NCBI RefSeq assembly: GCF_002094975.1
Contig: NZ_CP015283.1
Location: forward strand, 434,001 to 498,000
Source of the DNA: Streptococcus salivarius
GTDB lineage: Bacteria > Bacillota > Bacilli > Lactobacillales > Streptococcaceae
Direction of reading: 5' to 3'
Length of the DNA stretch: 64,000 nucleotides
In this document: positions 45,823 through 54,569 of the stretch, in pieces
How positions within the stretch are numbered: the stretch's first letter is position 1
How the letters are laid out: every line of letters starts with the position of its first letter
Made by a program: the position numbers and the translations under genes
Notes under the pieces: model-generated
Seen by the model: only the letters and a program-made list of their open reading frames with translations
Database searches by the model: none
Told to the model about the DNA's origin: nothing

Positions 45823-46457
45823 TTATGACCAAACTTTGTCAGTAATTGTTTTAATCAATTGCAATTTATTCCACTCGTCTTGCTCAGTCAAGATATTACC
45901 TTCTTCAGTTGAGGCAAAACCACATTGAGTTGAGATACCAAGGTTCTTAAGTGGTACAAGTTCAGCCGCTTCATGGATACGAGCAATGACAGCATCTACA
46001 TCTTCCAAAGCTGGATCCTTAGAAGTAATCACACCAAGTACCAATTCAACATGATCACGGTTATTCCAAATCGTTGGAAGTGGTGCGAAGCTACCTGAAC
46101 GCGCATCATCGTATTCCAAGAAGAAGATATCATAGTTCAATTGACCAAGATATTTAGCGACTGAATCATAGCCACCTTCAAAAAGATAAGTTGACTTAAA
46201 GTTCCCACGACAAATGTGAGTAGCCAAAGTCAAATCTTCTGGAAGACCTTCCAAAGCTTTATTGATAGTGTATACATCATCCTCAGCAATTTTTGCCAAC
46301 TCAGCTGTTTTCTCAGGATTATTTTTTTCATTCTCAAACTGTTGAATCAAATAACCCCAAGTCGTATCATCCAATTGTACATAACGTGCACCCAAATCGT
46401 AGAAATGTTGGATGGTATCATGGTAAGCTTTAGCCAAATCATCAAGGAAATCTGTCC
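45823..46457 (-). pseudogene. MetE-family methyltransferase, C-terminal fragment
   Basis: About 210 codons of the C-terminal half of a short (YxjG/YxjH-like) cobalamin-independent methionine synthase relative. LGARYVQLDDTTWGYLIQ, THICRGNFKSTY and the zinc-site FLEYDDARSG and QCGFAS motifs are present. Reading continues upstream to the IS junction as TDFLDDLAKAYHDTI, in frame with the N-terminal piece at 47618-48110. Separated by the IS, it has no start signal of its own. Confidence 0.88.
46443..46457. repeat. 15-bp target duplication, left copy
   Basis: CAAGGAAATCTGTCC occurs directly at both ends of the IS (46443-46457 and 47618-47632). Confidence 0.85.
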
Positions 46458-47617
46458 CCTAATTGTCAAGTCAAGTGCAACAAAGATGTTCCTCTGATTA
46501 AGTGAGTATCTTTCAAGCTGTTTGAGTTAGCTCAAACAGCTTTTTTGCGGACTGATAGCCATGAATTCGTCTAGGTCTTTCATTGATAGCCTTTGTATAG
46601 TCCTCTAAAAGATTCTGATTTAGTTCTTTTAACGAACACCCCTTCGGAATGAACTCTCTTAGTAGTCCATTGAAATTCTCATTTGTACCTCGTTCATAAG
46701 ATGAATAGGCATGTGCAAAATAAACATCTAATCCCTCTATCTTACTCAATGATGAAAATTCGTTTCCATTATCTGCAGTTATGGACTTAATGGGATAAAG
46801 TTTCATACACTCTAAGACTGCTTGATTGACATACTCTGCTTTCTTTTCCACGAGTTTCTTTGTGACAGCATAGCGTGTTTGTCGTTCTACCAAGGTTAGA
46901 ATAGAAGGTTCTCCTATTGTCTTTCCACCCAGAACAGAATCGATTTCCCAATCTCCAAAACGGGAACGATTATTGATTTCTTCTGGCCTTTCTTCAATTG
47001 ACTTTCCTAGATGTTTCTTGGTAGAGGGGCGCTTGGTAAATTTCTTACGGATCCGCACTGCTCTTGGCAAATCAATGACCTTAATCTCTAACAATCCTTG
47101 ATGGATATAGTTATAGAGCGTCTTGGTTGAAGGAACAACTGCATCTACATGTTGGAGTCTATAGGTATGAACAAAGGTATCCACGCTATGCACCCTTGGT
47201 TTCTCTCTCATTGCTTCTGTAAATGCTCTCAGAAAGTCATCCGATACGGAATCCAGTTTCAAATAATAGCTGGCTTCTCTAGCATGACGATAACGGTTAT
47301 GAGCAGCATCTGCATAATAGTGTTGGTAATAGACCTTTTGCCCATTTACTTTTTTCACTTGTGTTATGGAACCACGATTAATTTCACGAGTAATAGTAGA
47401 GCGATTTCTCCCTAGTCTACGAGCAATCTCAGCAGGTTTGAGTCCTACGCTTAAATAAGCTTCAATTTCCCCTCGCTCAGCTTCAGATAAGTGCTTGTAT
47501 GATTGATTTGTGGTAGAATAATTAGTGGACATGTTCATCTTCCTTTATACTGTTTTTCGCAACTCTAGTATATCAGATGAACATGTCTTTTGTGTTGCAC
47601 TTCATTTTACAATAGGG
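46458..47617 (-). mobile_element. IS30-family element interrupting the MetE-family gene
   Basis: 1,160 bp bounded by imperfect inverted repeats (CCTAATTGTCAAGTCAAGTG at the left; CCCTATTGTAAAATGAAGTG read inward from the right) and a 15-bp direct target duplication. Its transposase is clearly different from the copies at 161 and 18772. The long duplication is unusual, as most IS30 members make 2-3 bp. Confidence 0.88.
46513..47538 (-). CDS. IS30-family transposase, second type
   Basis: Up to 341 aa DDE transposase. HLSEAERGEIEAYLSVGLKPAEIARRLGRNRSTITREINRG is the N-terminal HTH. Catalytic motifs are FGDWEIDSV, ITADNGNEF (canonical DNG) and GTNENFNGLLREFIPKG. It is complete and could be active. 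Upstream Met alternatives are close together (MNMSTNYS). Confidence 0.9.
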   Translation of the reverse strand: MNMSTNYSTTNQSYKHLSEAERGEIEAYLSVGLKPAEIARRLGRNRSTITREINRGSITQVKKVNGQKVYYQHYYADAAHNRYRHAREASYYLKLDSVSDDFLRAFTEAMREKPRVHSVDTFVHTYRLQHVDAVVPSTKTLYNYIHQGLLEIKVIDLPRAVRIRKKFTKRPSTKKHLGKSIEERPEEINNRSRFGDWEIDSVLGGKTIGEPSILTLVERQTRYAVTKKLVEKKAEYVNQAVLECMKLYPIKSITADNGNEFSSLSKIEGLDVYFAHAYSSYERGTNENFNGLLREFIPKGCSLKELNQNLLEDYTKAINERPRRIHGYQSAKKLFELTQTA

Positions 47618-48110
47618 CAAGGAAATCTGTCCATGAATCATAGTAATCAGCATAAAGATCACTACGGTGGTCACGGTTAATGATGAGTGATGGACTTGGA
47701 ATAGTTACTTTTGGAGTAATTCCTTCAGGAGTCACTGATTTAAGATATTCAAAGTCACGATAGAAAGGATGATTAGGATTTTCAGCAATTTTACCATTGA
47801 TACGAACGTTAGTTGTACGTGTCTTAGCTCCATGGAATTTATATGAATCCTCTTGTTGGTAAGCTTCAAAACCAGTTAGGTTCCATAGGAAGTCAAGGTG
47901 CCACCAAGAACGACCAAATTCACCATCAGAAACGACTTGAAGACCATTTTCTACCTCATGATGAACCAATTCCTTAACCAATTCATCTTGTACTTTCAAC
48001 AATTCATCTTGCGAAATCTCACCATTGGCAAATTTTTCACGTGCTTCTTTTAAAGCTTGTGGACGAAGGTAAGAACCAACATGATCAAAATGATAATGAA
48101 CTTTACTCAT
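47618..48110 (-). pseudogene. MetE-family methyltransferase, N-terminal fragment
   Basis: About 163 codons: MSKVHYHFDHVGSYLRPQALKEA, VVSDGEFGRSWWHLDFLW and TIPSPSLI are typical of the YxjG/YxjH-like family, which makes methionine from homocysteine. After DSWTDFL the frame runs into the IS and stops at 47607. Joined to the 45823-46457 piece it would give about 373 aa, the normal length. A MET-box lies upstream. Confidence 0.9.
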
Positions 48111-48208
48111 AGTTATTTACTCCTTTTTATTCTTTCATTTAATGTAATAATAAGCCTATTCTAGCACTTGCTGTTATAGCTGTGAAATATGTATTTACTA
48201 TCACATTA

Positions 48209-48225
48209 TATAGTTTTTAACTATA
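48209..48225. promoter_or_regulatory. MET-box (MtaR/MetR-type operator)
   Basis: TATAGTTTTTAACTATA, a perfect match in its arms to the streptococcal MET-box consensus as I remember it (TATAGTTTnAAACTATA). It lies about 100 bp upstream of the MetE-family gene. Confidence 0.7.
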
Positions 48226-48340
48226 TATTTTCTTGAGAAGTTTTTTGTCAAGTAACTTTACTTTACAAAAAAGATATGTTATTCTGTTATAGTTGATTTA
48301 AAATCAAGAACATAAATATTAATTCGGAGGAAATAAAGAA

Positions 48341-48523
48341 ATGGCAGTACCTGCACGTCACACTTCAAAAGCGAAGAAAAACAAACGTCGTACACACTAC
48401 AAATTGACTGCTCCATCAGTACAATTTGACGAAACAACTGGAGATTACTCACGTTCACACCGTGTATCACTTAAAGGATACTACAAAGGACGTAAAATCG
48501 CTAAAGCTAACGCAGCTAAATAA
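48341..48523 (+). CDS. rpmF: 50S ribosomal protein L32
   Basis: 60 aa: [22 protein letters not shown], then [15 protein letters not shown]. It contains no cysteine, so it is the zinc-independent form. GGAGGAAA precedes it. rpmG follows 15 bp later. Confidence 0.96.
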   Translation: MAVPARHTSKAKKNKRRTHYKLTAPSVQFDETTGDYSRSHRVSLKGYYKGRKIAKANAAK

Positions 48524-48538
48524 TAGAAGGGAGATACC

Positions 48539-48688
48539 ATGCGCGTAAATATTACACTTGAACACAAAGAATCTGGTGAACGCTTGTACCTTACTTCAAA
48601 AAACAAACGTAACACTCCAGACCGTCTTCAATTGAAAAAATACTCACCAAAATTGCGTAAACACGTAATCTTTACTGAGGTAAAATAA
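48539..48688 (+). CDS. rpmG: 50S ribosomal protein L33
   Basis: 49 aa, starts [20 protein letters not shown] and ends [12 protein letters not shown]. It lacks the CxxC pairs of the zinc form, so this is a C- paralogue; streptococci usually keep several L33 genes. A terminator and an att-like sequence follow, and accessory DNA begins there. Confidence 0.95.
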   Translation: MRVNITLEHKESGERLYLTSKNKRNTPDRLQLKKYSPKLRKHVIFTEVK

Positions 48689-48699
48689 TTAAGATAAGA

Positions 48700-48733
48700 A
48701 AAGCCTATGAAACTCATGTTTCTAGGCTTTTTT
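48700..48733 (+). terminator. Terminator of rpmF-rpmG
   Basis: AGCCTA-GAAAC and GTTTC-TAGGCT form a stem followed by TTTTTT. A nearly identical copy occurs at about 50932-50964. Confidence 0.85.
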
Positions 48734-48759
48734 CGTGCTTAAATTGCGGTTTTGTCTGA

Positions 48760-48775
48760 TTTTTGTCTGATTGAA
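48760..48775 (+). other. att-like site 1, downstream of rpmG
   Basis: TTTTTGTCTGATTGAA differs at two positions from the 16-bp repeat at 50993 and 58051. A second partial copy (TTGTCTGATT) lies immediately before it. Confidence 0.55.
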
Positions 48776-48825
48776 TTATTTCTAACTTTTATTTACCAAA
48801 CTATTATTTATTCACTTACAACAGC

Positions 48826-48855
48826 TTATTAAAAATGATACAATAGAAAAAAGTC
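48826..48855 (+). promoter_or_regulatory. Promoter of the ABC transporter operon
   Basis: TTACAA, about 17 bp, TACAAT shortly before the AGGAG of the ATPase gene. Confidence 0.55.
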
Positions 48856-48874
48856 AACTTATAGGAGAATGACT

Positions 48875-49615
48875 ATGAAAACACAGGCAATCGAAGTAAC
48901 AAACCTTGCTAAGTCGTTTGAATTAAGCAAGGGTAAGACTGTTCAGATTTTAAACGGTCTCAGTTTATCAGCTAACTATGGTGAATTTATATCTATATTA
49001 GGTGTCAGTGGTTCTGGAAAATCAACACTATTAAAATGTATGTCAGGTCTATTGCAACCAAGTCAAGGAAAGGTTGAGATTCAAGGTTTAGATCCCTATC
49101 AAACTAGTCCTAATAAACTTGCTAAACTAAGACGTGAGTCCTTAGCGTTTATCTTCCAATCCTATAATTTGGTACCTGCACTACCTATTATTGAAAATAT
49201 CGCCTTACCTTTAAGATTATCAGGCAAAAAGGTCAACAACCAAGAGATACTTGAATTACTGGAAAAATTGCAATTCAAGGCAGATAGCAAAGCCTTCCCT
49301 TCAACCTTATCTGGTGGTGAACAACAAAAAATAGCTATTGCACGAGCTATTTTAGCAGATAGTCAGATTATTTTTGCAGATGAGCCTACTGGTGCGCTTG
49401 ATAGTACCTCTCGTCAAATTGTTTTTGATATTTTAAGAACACTAGCTAATCAGGGGAAATGTATCCTCATGGTTACTCACGATATTGAGCTAGCTTCAAA
49501 AACTGACCGAGCACTCATCCTTAAGGATGGTTTGATTTCCCAAGAAATTATAAAACCTAAGTCTGAAGAATTAACTAAGGCTTTAGGTATAGAGACTGAT
49601 GTAAGGGAGAGATAA
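48875..49615 (+). CDS. ABC transporter ATP-binding protein, MacB/LolD type
   Basis: 246 aa. Walker A GVSGSGKST is near residue 43, then the Q-loop FQSYNLVPAL, signature LSGGEQQK, and Walker B IIFADEPTGALD. The start is placed at the second ATG (48875) because AGGAG is seven bases upstream; the ATG at 48869 is too close. The gene is coupled to a permease three bases later. Such pairs often export peptides or give bacteriocin or antimicrobial-peptide resistance, but the substrate is unknown. Confidence 0.88.
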   Translation: MKTQAIEVTNLAKSFELSKGKTVQILNGLSLSANYGEFISILGVSGSGKSTLLKCMSGLLQPSQGKVEIQGLDPYQTSPNKLAKLRRESLAFIFQSYNLVPALPIIENIALPLRLSGKKVNNQEILELLEKLQFKADSKAFPSTLSGGEQQKIAIARAILADSQIIFADEPTGALDSTSRQIVFDILRTLANQGKCILMVTHDIELASKTDRALILKDGLISQEIIKPKSEELTKALGIETDVRER

Positions 49616-49618
49616 ATC

Positions 49619-50926
49619 ATGTTAAAACTCATTTATTACCAATGGAGATATAGTTGGAAAGAATGGACCGCAACTGTACCTGTCTTTTTTATGGCAAGTC
49701 TCATTTCAGGGATATCCCTTTCAGGCGACTTTAATATTATAGCAAACAAGGACGTACTACTCAGTGTTCAAACAGACCCAAGCCCAGTATTCCTTATGCC
49801 CATTTTCTTTGGCGGGCTAACTCTTTTTCTTATTATTTCCAGTCTCATTGCTAGTCTTTTAAATTATTTCAAATCGGATTATCAACTTTGGGAAATTTTA
49901 GGTGCTAACCGCTGGCAGTTGTCAATTTTAGTTGCTGGACAAATTAGTTTAATGGCATTTATTTCCAGTATACCTGGTGCTCTCATTGCAACACCGATAA
50001 GCCGTTACTACTATTATTATTTACAGAAGTATTTTGGCAAAGGTATGATGCCAGATTTAAACTTTGGTTCTCAACCGTTGGCACTGCTTGCTACCGTAGC
50101 TTTAATTTCAAGTCTCGCTTTTGTTAGTGGGTACTTCTATACCAGTAAACTCCTTAAACAGAAAGTCGAACGAAAAACTTTTAAATTTTGGATAATTGTT
50201 AAGAAAGCAGTCCCATGGGCTATTTTAGTTGCCCTATATGCTTCCCTTTTATTTATGTTTTATCATTCAGAACCACTATTGGGTACTGGTTCCTTGCTTT
50301 ATCTCATGCTAGTCAATGTTTTTGCTATCTATGCTCTATCTCCCTATCTTCAAATTGGTATTATCAAACTTTTATCACCCGTACTACTTAGCCACAGGTA
50401 TGCCCCAATCCTTGCAAAATGGCAAATTCTAAGTCAAAAATCTTACCTTAAAGCCATTAATGCTTCGGTTGTTGCTGGAATTACATTGGTTGGGAGTTTT
50501 CAACTACTCTCGCAAAATATCTTTTCTTTCTTTCAAGAAGACGGTGAATTAGAATTATTAGTTTCCTTTATTGCCTTTTTCCTAGCTCCTGTACTATTAA
50601 TATTAGCAAACGTAGTCTCCATGACATTATTGTCTGTCCGCCAGGAGGCCAAAGAGCAGGAACAGTTAGCCACATTAGGAGTTTCCCCTGCTCAACTGTT
50701 GCATACAAAACTTTGGGAAAGTCTTATTATAACGGGACTAGCGTTCTTTATTTCCCTAGTGATTAACCTTGCAATGATTGGTCTGATGAACCATTCACTC
50801 AGATTGTTGAAAATGGGAATGACTAATTGGACAGGTCTTTTCCTTCCAGCTATCATCCTATCTACACTACTCTTTCTTTTGACTTTCATCACTAAAGTAA
50901 GCCATATTAAGAAACAAACATTTTAA
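49619..50926 (+). CDS. ABC transporter permease, FtsX-like
   Basis: 435 aa with about eight to ten membrane segments. MLKLIYYQWRYSWKEWTATVPVFF is the cytoplasmic start and first segment. FtsX-like blocks are visible twice (LLNYFKSDYQLWEILGANRWQLSIL and VRQEAKEQEQLATLGVSPAQLLHTKLWE). It is the partner of the ATPase upstream; its stop is followed directly by a copy of the rpmG terminator. Confidence 0.82.
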   Translation: MLKLIYYQWRYSWKEWTATVPVFFMASLISGISLSGDFNIIANKDVLLSVQTDPSPVFLMPIFFGGLTLFLIISSLIASLLNYFKSDYQLWEILGANRWQLSILVAGQISLMAFISSIPGALIATPISRYYYYYLQKYFGKGMMPDLNFGSQPLALLATVALISSLAFVSGYFYTSKLLKQKVERKTFKFWIIVKKAVPWAILVALYASLLFMFYHSEPLLGTGSLLYLMLVNVFAIYALSPYLQIGIIKLLSPVLLSHRYAPILAKWQILSQKSYLKAINASVVAGITLVGSFQLLSQNIFSFFQEDGELELLVSFIAFFLAPVLLILANVVSMTLLSVRQEAKEQEQLATLGVSPAQLLHTKLWESLIITGLAFFISLVINLAMIGLMNHSLRLLKMGMTNWTGLFLPAIILSTLLFLLTFITKVSHIKKQTF

Positions 50927-50931
50927 GAAAG

Positions 50932-50964
50932 AAGCCTATGAAACGCATGTTTCTAGGCTTTTTT
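50932..50964 (+). terminator. Duplicate of the rpmG terminator
   Basis: AAGCCTATGAAAC, GCAT, GTTTCTAGGC then TTTTTT. It differs at one position from the terminator at 48700, over about 32 bp. Confidence 0.8.
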
Positions 50965-50992
50965 CTAATGTTCAAAATTCTATTTCATCTAG

Positions 50993-51008
50993 TTTTTATC
51001 TGATTAAA
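50993..51008 (+). other. att site 2 (left end of integrase element)
   Basis: TTTTTATCTGATTAAA, identical to 58051-58066. It lies 12 bp from the integrase stop codon. Confidence 0.65.
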
Positions 51009-51020
51009 GTTTAACTTTTG

Positions 51021-52505
51021 TTACTCAATCAACTTCTCTAGCTTTTCAACCGCTCCTCTCATGGTGTCTTTTTGTTTCTTAATCACGTGGAGATAGACAC
51101 GTTCAATCTCCTTAGAATCCTCCGAGTGTCCGACAAATTCTCGAATGGTTGGGAGATCAATGCCTTCACTTGCCATAATGGAAATAAAGCTATGACGAAA
51201 CATATGAGGAATGACATGAATCGGTCTCCCAAAGTCTAGGAAATTATCAATATCCTTATAGGACTTACCTGCCTTCTTATTATACTTTACTGACTGACTA
51301 GAACCACCTCTCAGGAATTGTGATAGCTCGTTGTGATAAAGCGGAGAACCTTGCCTATTACCTGCCCTGATATAGGTTCTAGTAAAGAGATAGCCCAAGT
51401 CTTGGTAAGTCGGATTGAATTGAGCTTGAAACTTATTTCTGTCAATGTAGTGTCGCAAGATTTTCTCTACCTCAGAACTCATTGGAATCGTACGGACACT
51501 TTCCTTAGTCTTAAGGTCTGCTCGGTAACGTTCCTTTTCATCAAGATTAAGAGCTTCCATAACCTCATCTGATTTATTTTTACTTGCCCTCTGCCAATGA
51601 ACCTTTATCCACTTTCCCTCAAAATCAAGCATATCTTCATTCAAACCCAAAACCTCACTTGGTCTCATGCCTGTTAGGAAAATCATTCTCAACACGTCTG
51701 CAATAAGTTGATTATCAGACCTATCTGTCCAGCTTTCTATCAGGCGGAGAACATAGTTAACTTCGCTTGCTTCTAAGTATTTTTCCGCAATGTCTTCACG
51801 TTTCTTATTCTGCTCCTCACTCTTTGTCAGAACTCGCCTTTTAACCTTGTTATTAGTAATCGGGTCTTGTGTAAGAGTAATTTGTCCATTTTCCACTGAC
51901 CAGTCAAAAATCATCTTAAGGTAGATATGCAGGTTTCTTGCCATGTGCATAGAAGAAACATTGATAAGATTTTGAATTTCATCTGTCATAGAGGCAAATT
52001 TTGTGATAGATATTCTTGTATCAAAGTTAGGCTCAATATAACGGTTGTAGATAGTAACTCTTGTTTTAAGGGTATTATTGGCTGGCTTGACCCTCTCATG
52101 CCATGCTCTAAAGGCTTTACCATAAAGATTTCCATCTTCATCAAAGGGCTTGGCGATTTCTTCTAGGGTTAAAATCCTCTTTGCTTTCTTGGGTGTTACG
52201 CCTGTTACCTCAGCAATATAGTCATCAACTAACTTATTTAGTTCTTGCGTGACCTGTGTAATCAGTTGCGAGTTTTTTATATCACTGACCAAGAGACGCT
52301 CTTTCCCAGATGATGTTTTCTTACTTGGTCTTGCCTTAGTAGTAAACCACCCTTTACTAGCACCTGTAGAAAGGTATTTCTTGTGAGATTTTTTAGTAAT
52401 AGGGTGGGTAAATCGCATAGCGAATTTCACTAAGACGTTACCCGCCTTATTAGGGTCTGGTCGCCAAGAACTGATGATGAGTACTCTTGAACCATTATCT
52501 CTCAT
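51021..52505 (-). CDS. int: Tyrosine site-specific integrase
   Basis: 494 aa, longer than most phage integrases. An N-terminal arm domain (LVKFAMRFTHPITKKSHKKYLSTG) and core-binding domain (about 150-250) come first. Catalytic residues are R in FLTGMRPSEVLG, the H-x-x-R box in IPHMFRHSFISIMAS, H in VGHSEDS and Tyr in RVYLHV. The start is behind GGGGGTACC and is less certain. It ends 12 bp from att site 2, the expected position for the recombinase. Confidence 0.9.
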   Translation of the reverse strand: MRDNGSRVLIISSWRPDPNKAGNVLVKFAMRFTHPITKKSHKKYLSTGASKGWFTTKARPSKKTSSGKERLLVSDIKNSQLITQVTQELNKLVDDYIAEVTGVTPKKAKRILTLEEIAKPFDEDGNLYGKAFRAWHERVKPANNTLKTRVTIYNRYIEPNFDTRISITKFASMTDEIQNLINVSSMHMARNLHIYLKMIFDWSVENGQITLTQDPITNNKVKRRVLTKSEEQNKKREDIAEKYLEASEVNYVLRLIESWTDRSDNQLIADVLRMIFLTGMRPSEVLGLNEDMLDFEGKWIKVHWQRASKNKSDEVMEALNLDEKERYRADLKTKESVRTIPMSSEVEKILRHYIDRNKFQAQFNPTYQDLGYLFTRTYIRAGNRQGSPLYHNELSQFLRGGSSQSVKYNKKAGKSYKDIDNFLDFGRPIHVIPHMFRHSFISIMASEGIDLPTIREFVGHSEDSKEIERVYLHVIKKQKDTMRGAVEKLEKLIE

Positions 52506-52514
52506 AGGTACCCC

Positions 52515-52763
52515 CTACACTATCTTTGCAACATACTGGTTAGTAATTTTGTAGTCAAACCATACTACAAAGACTTCCGAGTGGATAAAGACGTTGCCAT
52601 GCGTTCCTTTGATGCCGAAGGCGTATGGACTGTCTTTCATCTGACGAATATAGCTATTAAGTGTTGCAACTGTCATGCCATGCCAGAGTTCATCTAAAAA
52701 GACGGATTTTCGGTACCAGTTACGGGTCAAGTCAAAATCATGTTCTGTTTTTAATATTGCCAT
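52515..52763 (-). CDS. Excisionase-like small protein
   Basis: 82 aa: RNWYRKSVFLDELWHGMTVATLNSYIRQMKDSPYAFGIKG and HSEVFVVWFDYKI. It is basic/aromatic, with a probable winged-helix, and sits 9 bp before int. The role as Xis is inferred from position and size; there is no strong family match. Confidence 0.6.
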   Translation of the reverse strand: MAILKTEHDFDLTRNWYRKSVFLDELWHGMTVATLNSYIRQMKDSPYAFGIKGTHGNVFIHSEVFVVWFDYKITNQYVAKIV

Positions 52764-52828
52764 TGAATTCTCCTTCTATTCTAGTTATAGTCAAGATAGG
52801 TATTTTTAGAAAGGCGGATTGTAGCGTT

Positions 52829-53857
52829 TCACAAGTCGTCTTTTCTTATGCCCCAATAGGCTGAGCTTAATTGCTCTTGTTTGTATTGCTGAATGTCTGT
52901 TTCGTCTACTTTCGTTAGCTTAGATATACCAAGCTCAAGTAGGTGCTGAATATAATTATCTGCCTTTTCTTGTCCATGTGATTCTGCTTTTGCCACATAG
53001 AGTTTCCCGAGTGTTCGTGAGACTTGTTTTTCTGTCCATAGCTCAGACTGTTTTAGAGTTGGCTTCGTTCGCTTAACACTCAAGACAGTCTTTTCTTTTG
53101 TCTCTAGGTAGTCATTCCACCACTTTACATTTTTTCTTCGCCAACGGTTAGAATCCTTGTCTCTCGGACTGACAAAACGATAATGTCCGTTAATTGCCTC
53201 AAAGTAAATCTCTTTGAGCGGTCGCCCATCTTTTATCTGTTTAGCTAATAAATTTGCCTTTTCTTGCCAACATCTAAGCTCTGCTCTTGTCCATGATGAT
53301 GGCGTTTCTGGTAAATCTTTGTCTAGTTTTTTCTCTAACAGCTTGTTATAGATACACCATTGCTGAGTACCTCTAACACCAATCGTTACCATCTCACCAA
53401 CCTTTTCACCATTTTCAAGAATACTCTTTTCATGGTAATCAAAGGTTTTAGCAGTTGATATGCAGAGTTGCCTTTTACAGTAACTGTAAATAAGTGGGAC
53501 GGATAGGCTGTCGTCAAAGATATCATTGGCGATATCTAGCCTTGTGACGTTACTATGATATTCAAAAATACGCTTCATTAATGCTACCCAATTATTGACA
53601 TTGCTTTCCAAGTATTCTTCATATTGACGGCACCCCTGCCCTCTCAGTTCGATAAAGACCCCCATTTTCGATTCCCAATCCTTATTGAAATAAACCTTTA
53701 TCTCTGAGAAAGCATAATGCCGTTGGTACTTGTTTATACCCCATTCATTGAGGACAAACTTGTCTTTAGGAAGAATGAGGATTTTCTCAATGACATCATC
53801 TGGGGCTAAACCTTTAATCGTTACAGCTAAATAGTCTAACATCACTGAGTTATCCAT
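52829..53857 (-). CDS. Rep_trans-family initiator / MobT-type relaxase
   Basis: 342 aa. MLDYLAVTIKGLAPDDVIEKIL, the central NVTRLDIANDIFDD (about residues 101-115) and QWCIYNKLLEKK are typical of rolling-circle initiators of the Rep_trans domain. It would nick one strand at a nearby origin. It lies two bases after the 143-aa gene. Its sequence is distant from the initiator at 27790, so the two elements have independent replication modules. Confidence 0.82.
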   Translation of the reverse strand: MDNSVMLDYLAVTIKGLAPDDVIEKILILPKDKFVLNEWGINKYQRHYAFSEIKVYFNKDWESKMGVFIELRGQGCRQYEEYLESNVNNWVALMKRIFEYHSNVTRLDIANDIFDDSLSVPLIYSYCKRQLCISTAKTFDYHEKSILENGEKVGEMVTIGVRGTQQWCIYNKLLEKKLDKDLPETPSSWTRAELRCWQEKANLLAKQIKDGRPLKEIYFEAINGHYRFVSPRDKDSNRWRRKNVKWWNDYLETKEKTVLSVKRTKPTLKQSELWTEKQVSRTLGKLYVAKAESHGQEKADNYIQHLLELGISKLTKVDETDIQQYKQEQLSSAYWGIRKDDL

Positions 53858-53859
53858 GT

Positions 53860-54291
53860 TTAGGCTCCAATAAATTTAATATCGGTTGCCACTAGCTTTA
53901 AGCCACCCCAATTTCCACCACCATTACTGTTAGCTCGCCAACCAAGGTGGACTTCTGGATTTACAAGTTCTACTACGAGAGAGTTCAGCTCATCCTTTTC
54001 AACGGATTTAGCTAACTTGTCAAGATTATCTACAATCTCCAAACGAATGCTCTTAAGGTCATCAGGGGAATAACCCAAGTCTTTCAGGGCCTGAATTTTG
54101 TCTGTATCTTGTACAGAACAAGTAATTTTAGCCACTTCATCTGTCGCAATGCTTTCGCCATTGATATTTTTATAGACTGGAGCAACCCGTGAAGAAAGGA
54201 TAGTCACTTTCTTTGGAATGTCAAATTGTGATTTATCCAATTTCAAATCGCCTACTTTTACAGTTTCGTCTGTTAAGTTAAATTTTGTCAT
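53860..54291 (-). CDS. Element-encoded hypothetical protein
   Basis: 143 aa: MTKFNLTDETVKVGDLKLDKSQF, a long beta-rich middle, and the tail WRANSNGGGNWGGLKLVATDIKF. No domain was recognised. It has a good ribosome binding site (ACAGGAGAAAAATAC) inside the end of the preceding gene and overlaps it by ATGA. Cotranscription with the initiator suggests a replication or single-strand accessory role. Confidence 0.7.
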   Translation of the reverse strand: MTKFNLTDETVKVGDLKLDKSQFDIPKKVTILSSRVAPVYKNINGESIATDEVAKITCSVQDTDKIQALKDLGYSPDDLKSIRLEIVDNLDKLAKSVEKDELNSLVVELVNPEVHLGWRANSNGGGNWGGLKLVATDIKFIGA

Positions 54292-54569
54292 GTATTTTTC
54301 TCCTGTTCATAAAAACTACGCCTACATGAAATCCTTCGTAAACCATTGATACCATGGGCTTTATAAAGGTTCTTTCGTGAATTTTGCTTCAAATCGCCGA
54401 ATTCCTTGCGTATCAAAGGATTTGACCACATTTCATGTATGTGTGCACCCCCTAATAGGGGCTGGGGTGCAAATGTCAAATCGAGTTCAGCCGTTTGCCA
54501 CCTTCCCCACCTGCTCTGGGCTACCGTGTTGACCACTCGCCCAGCGGTGGGGTGGCGAACCGTCTTCAT
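54288..54569 (-). CDS. Hypothetical protein over a GC-rich origin-like region
   Basis: 93 aa, starts MKTVRHPTAGRVVNTVAQSR and is rich in Arg, Trp and Gly. It overlaps both neighbours by four bases (ATGA), which argues that it is translated. Its base composition is much more GC-rich than anything nearby, and it contains strong inverted repeats, so the DNA may be selected as an origin and the protein may be incidental. Confidence 0.5.
   Translation of the reverse strand: MKTVRHPTAGRVVNTVAQSRWGRWQTAELDLTFAPQPLLGGAHIHEMWSNPLIRKEFGDLKQNSRKNLYKAHGINGLRRISCRRSFYEQEKNT
54445..54470. other. oriT/dso-like inverted repeats
   Basis: GCACCCC (54445-54451) pairs with GGGGTGC (54464-54470). Alternatively CCCC-TAATA-GGGG folds inside it. 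The plus strand reads CTAATAGGGG, one base from the CTAACAGGGG I recall at the nick region of Tn916-type oriT. It lies 590 bp upstream of a Rep_trans gene. Confidence 0.45.

Larger units (their letters stand above)
48760..51008 (+). mobile_element. Possible CIME-like segment carrying an ABC transporter
   Basis: A 2.2-kb segment between att-like sites 1 and 2, each preceded by a copy of the rpmG terminator. It carries only an ABC transporter operon and no recombinase. That is the structure of a cis-mobilizable remnant left by accretion of elements at one site. Inference from repeats only. Confidence 0.45.

Noticed and set aside
51021..52505. Prophage assignment for the integrase region
   Set aside because: No capsid, terminase, portal or lysis genes; initiator, Xis and ICE genes fit integrative elements instead.
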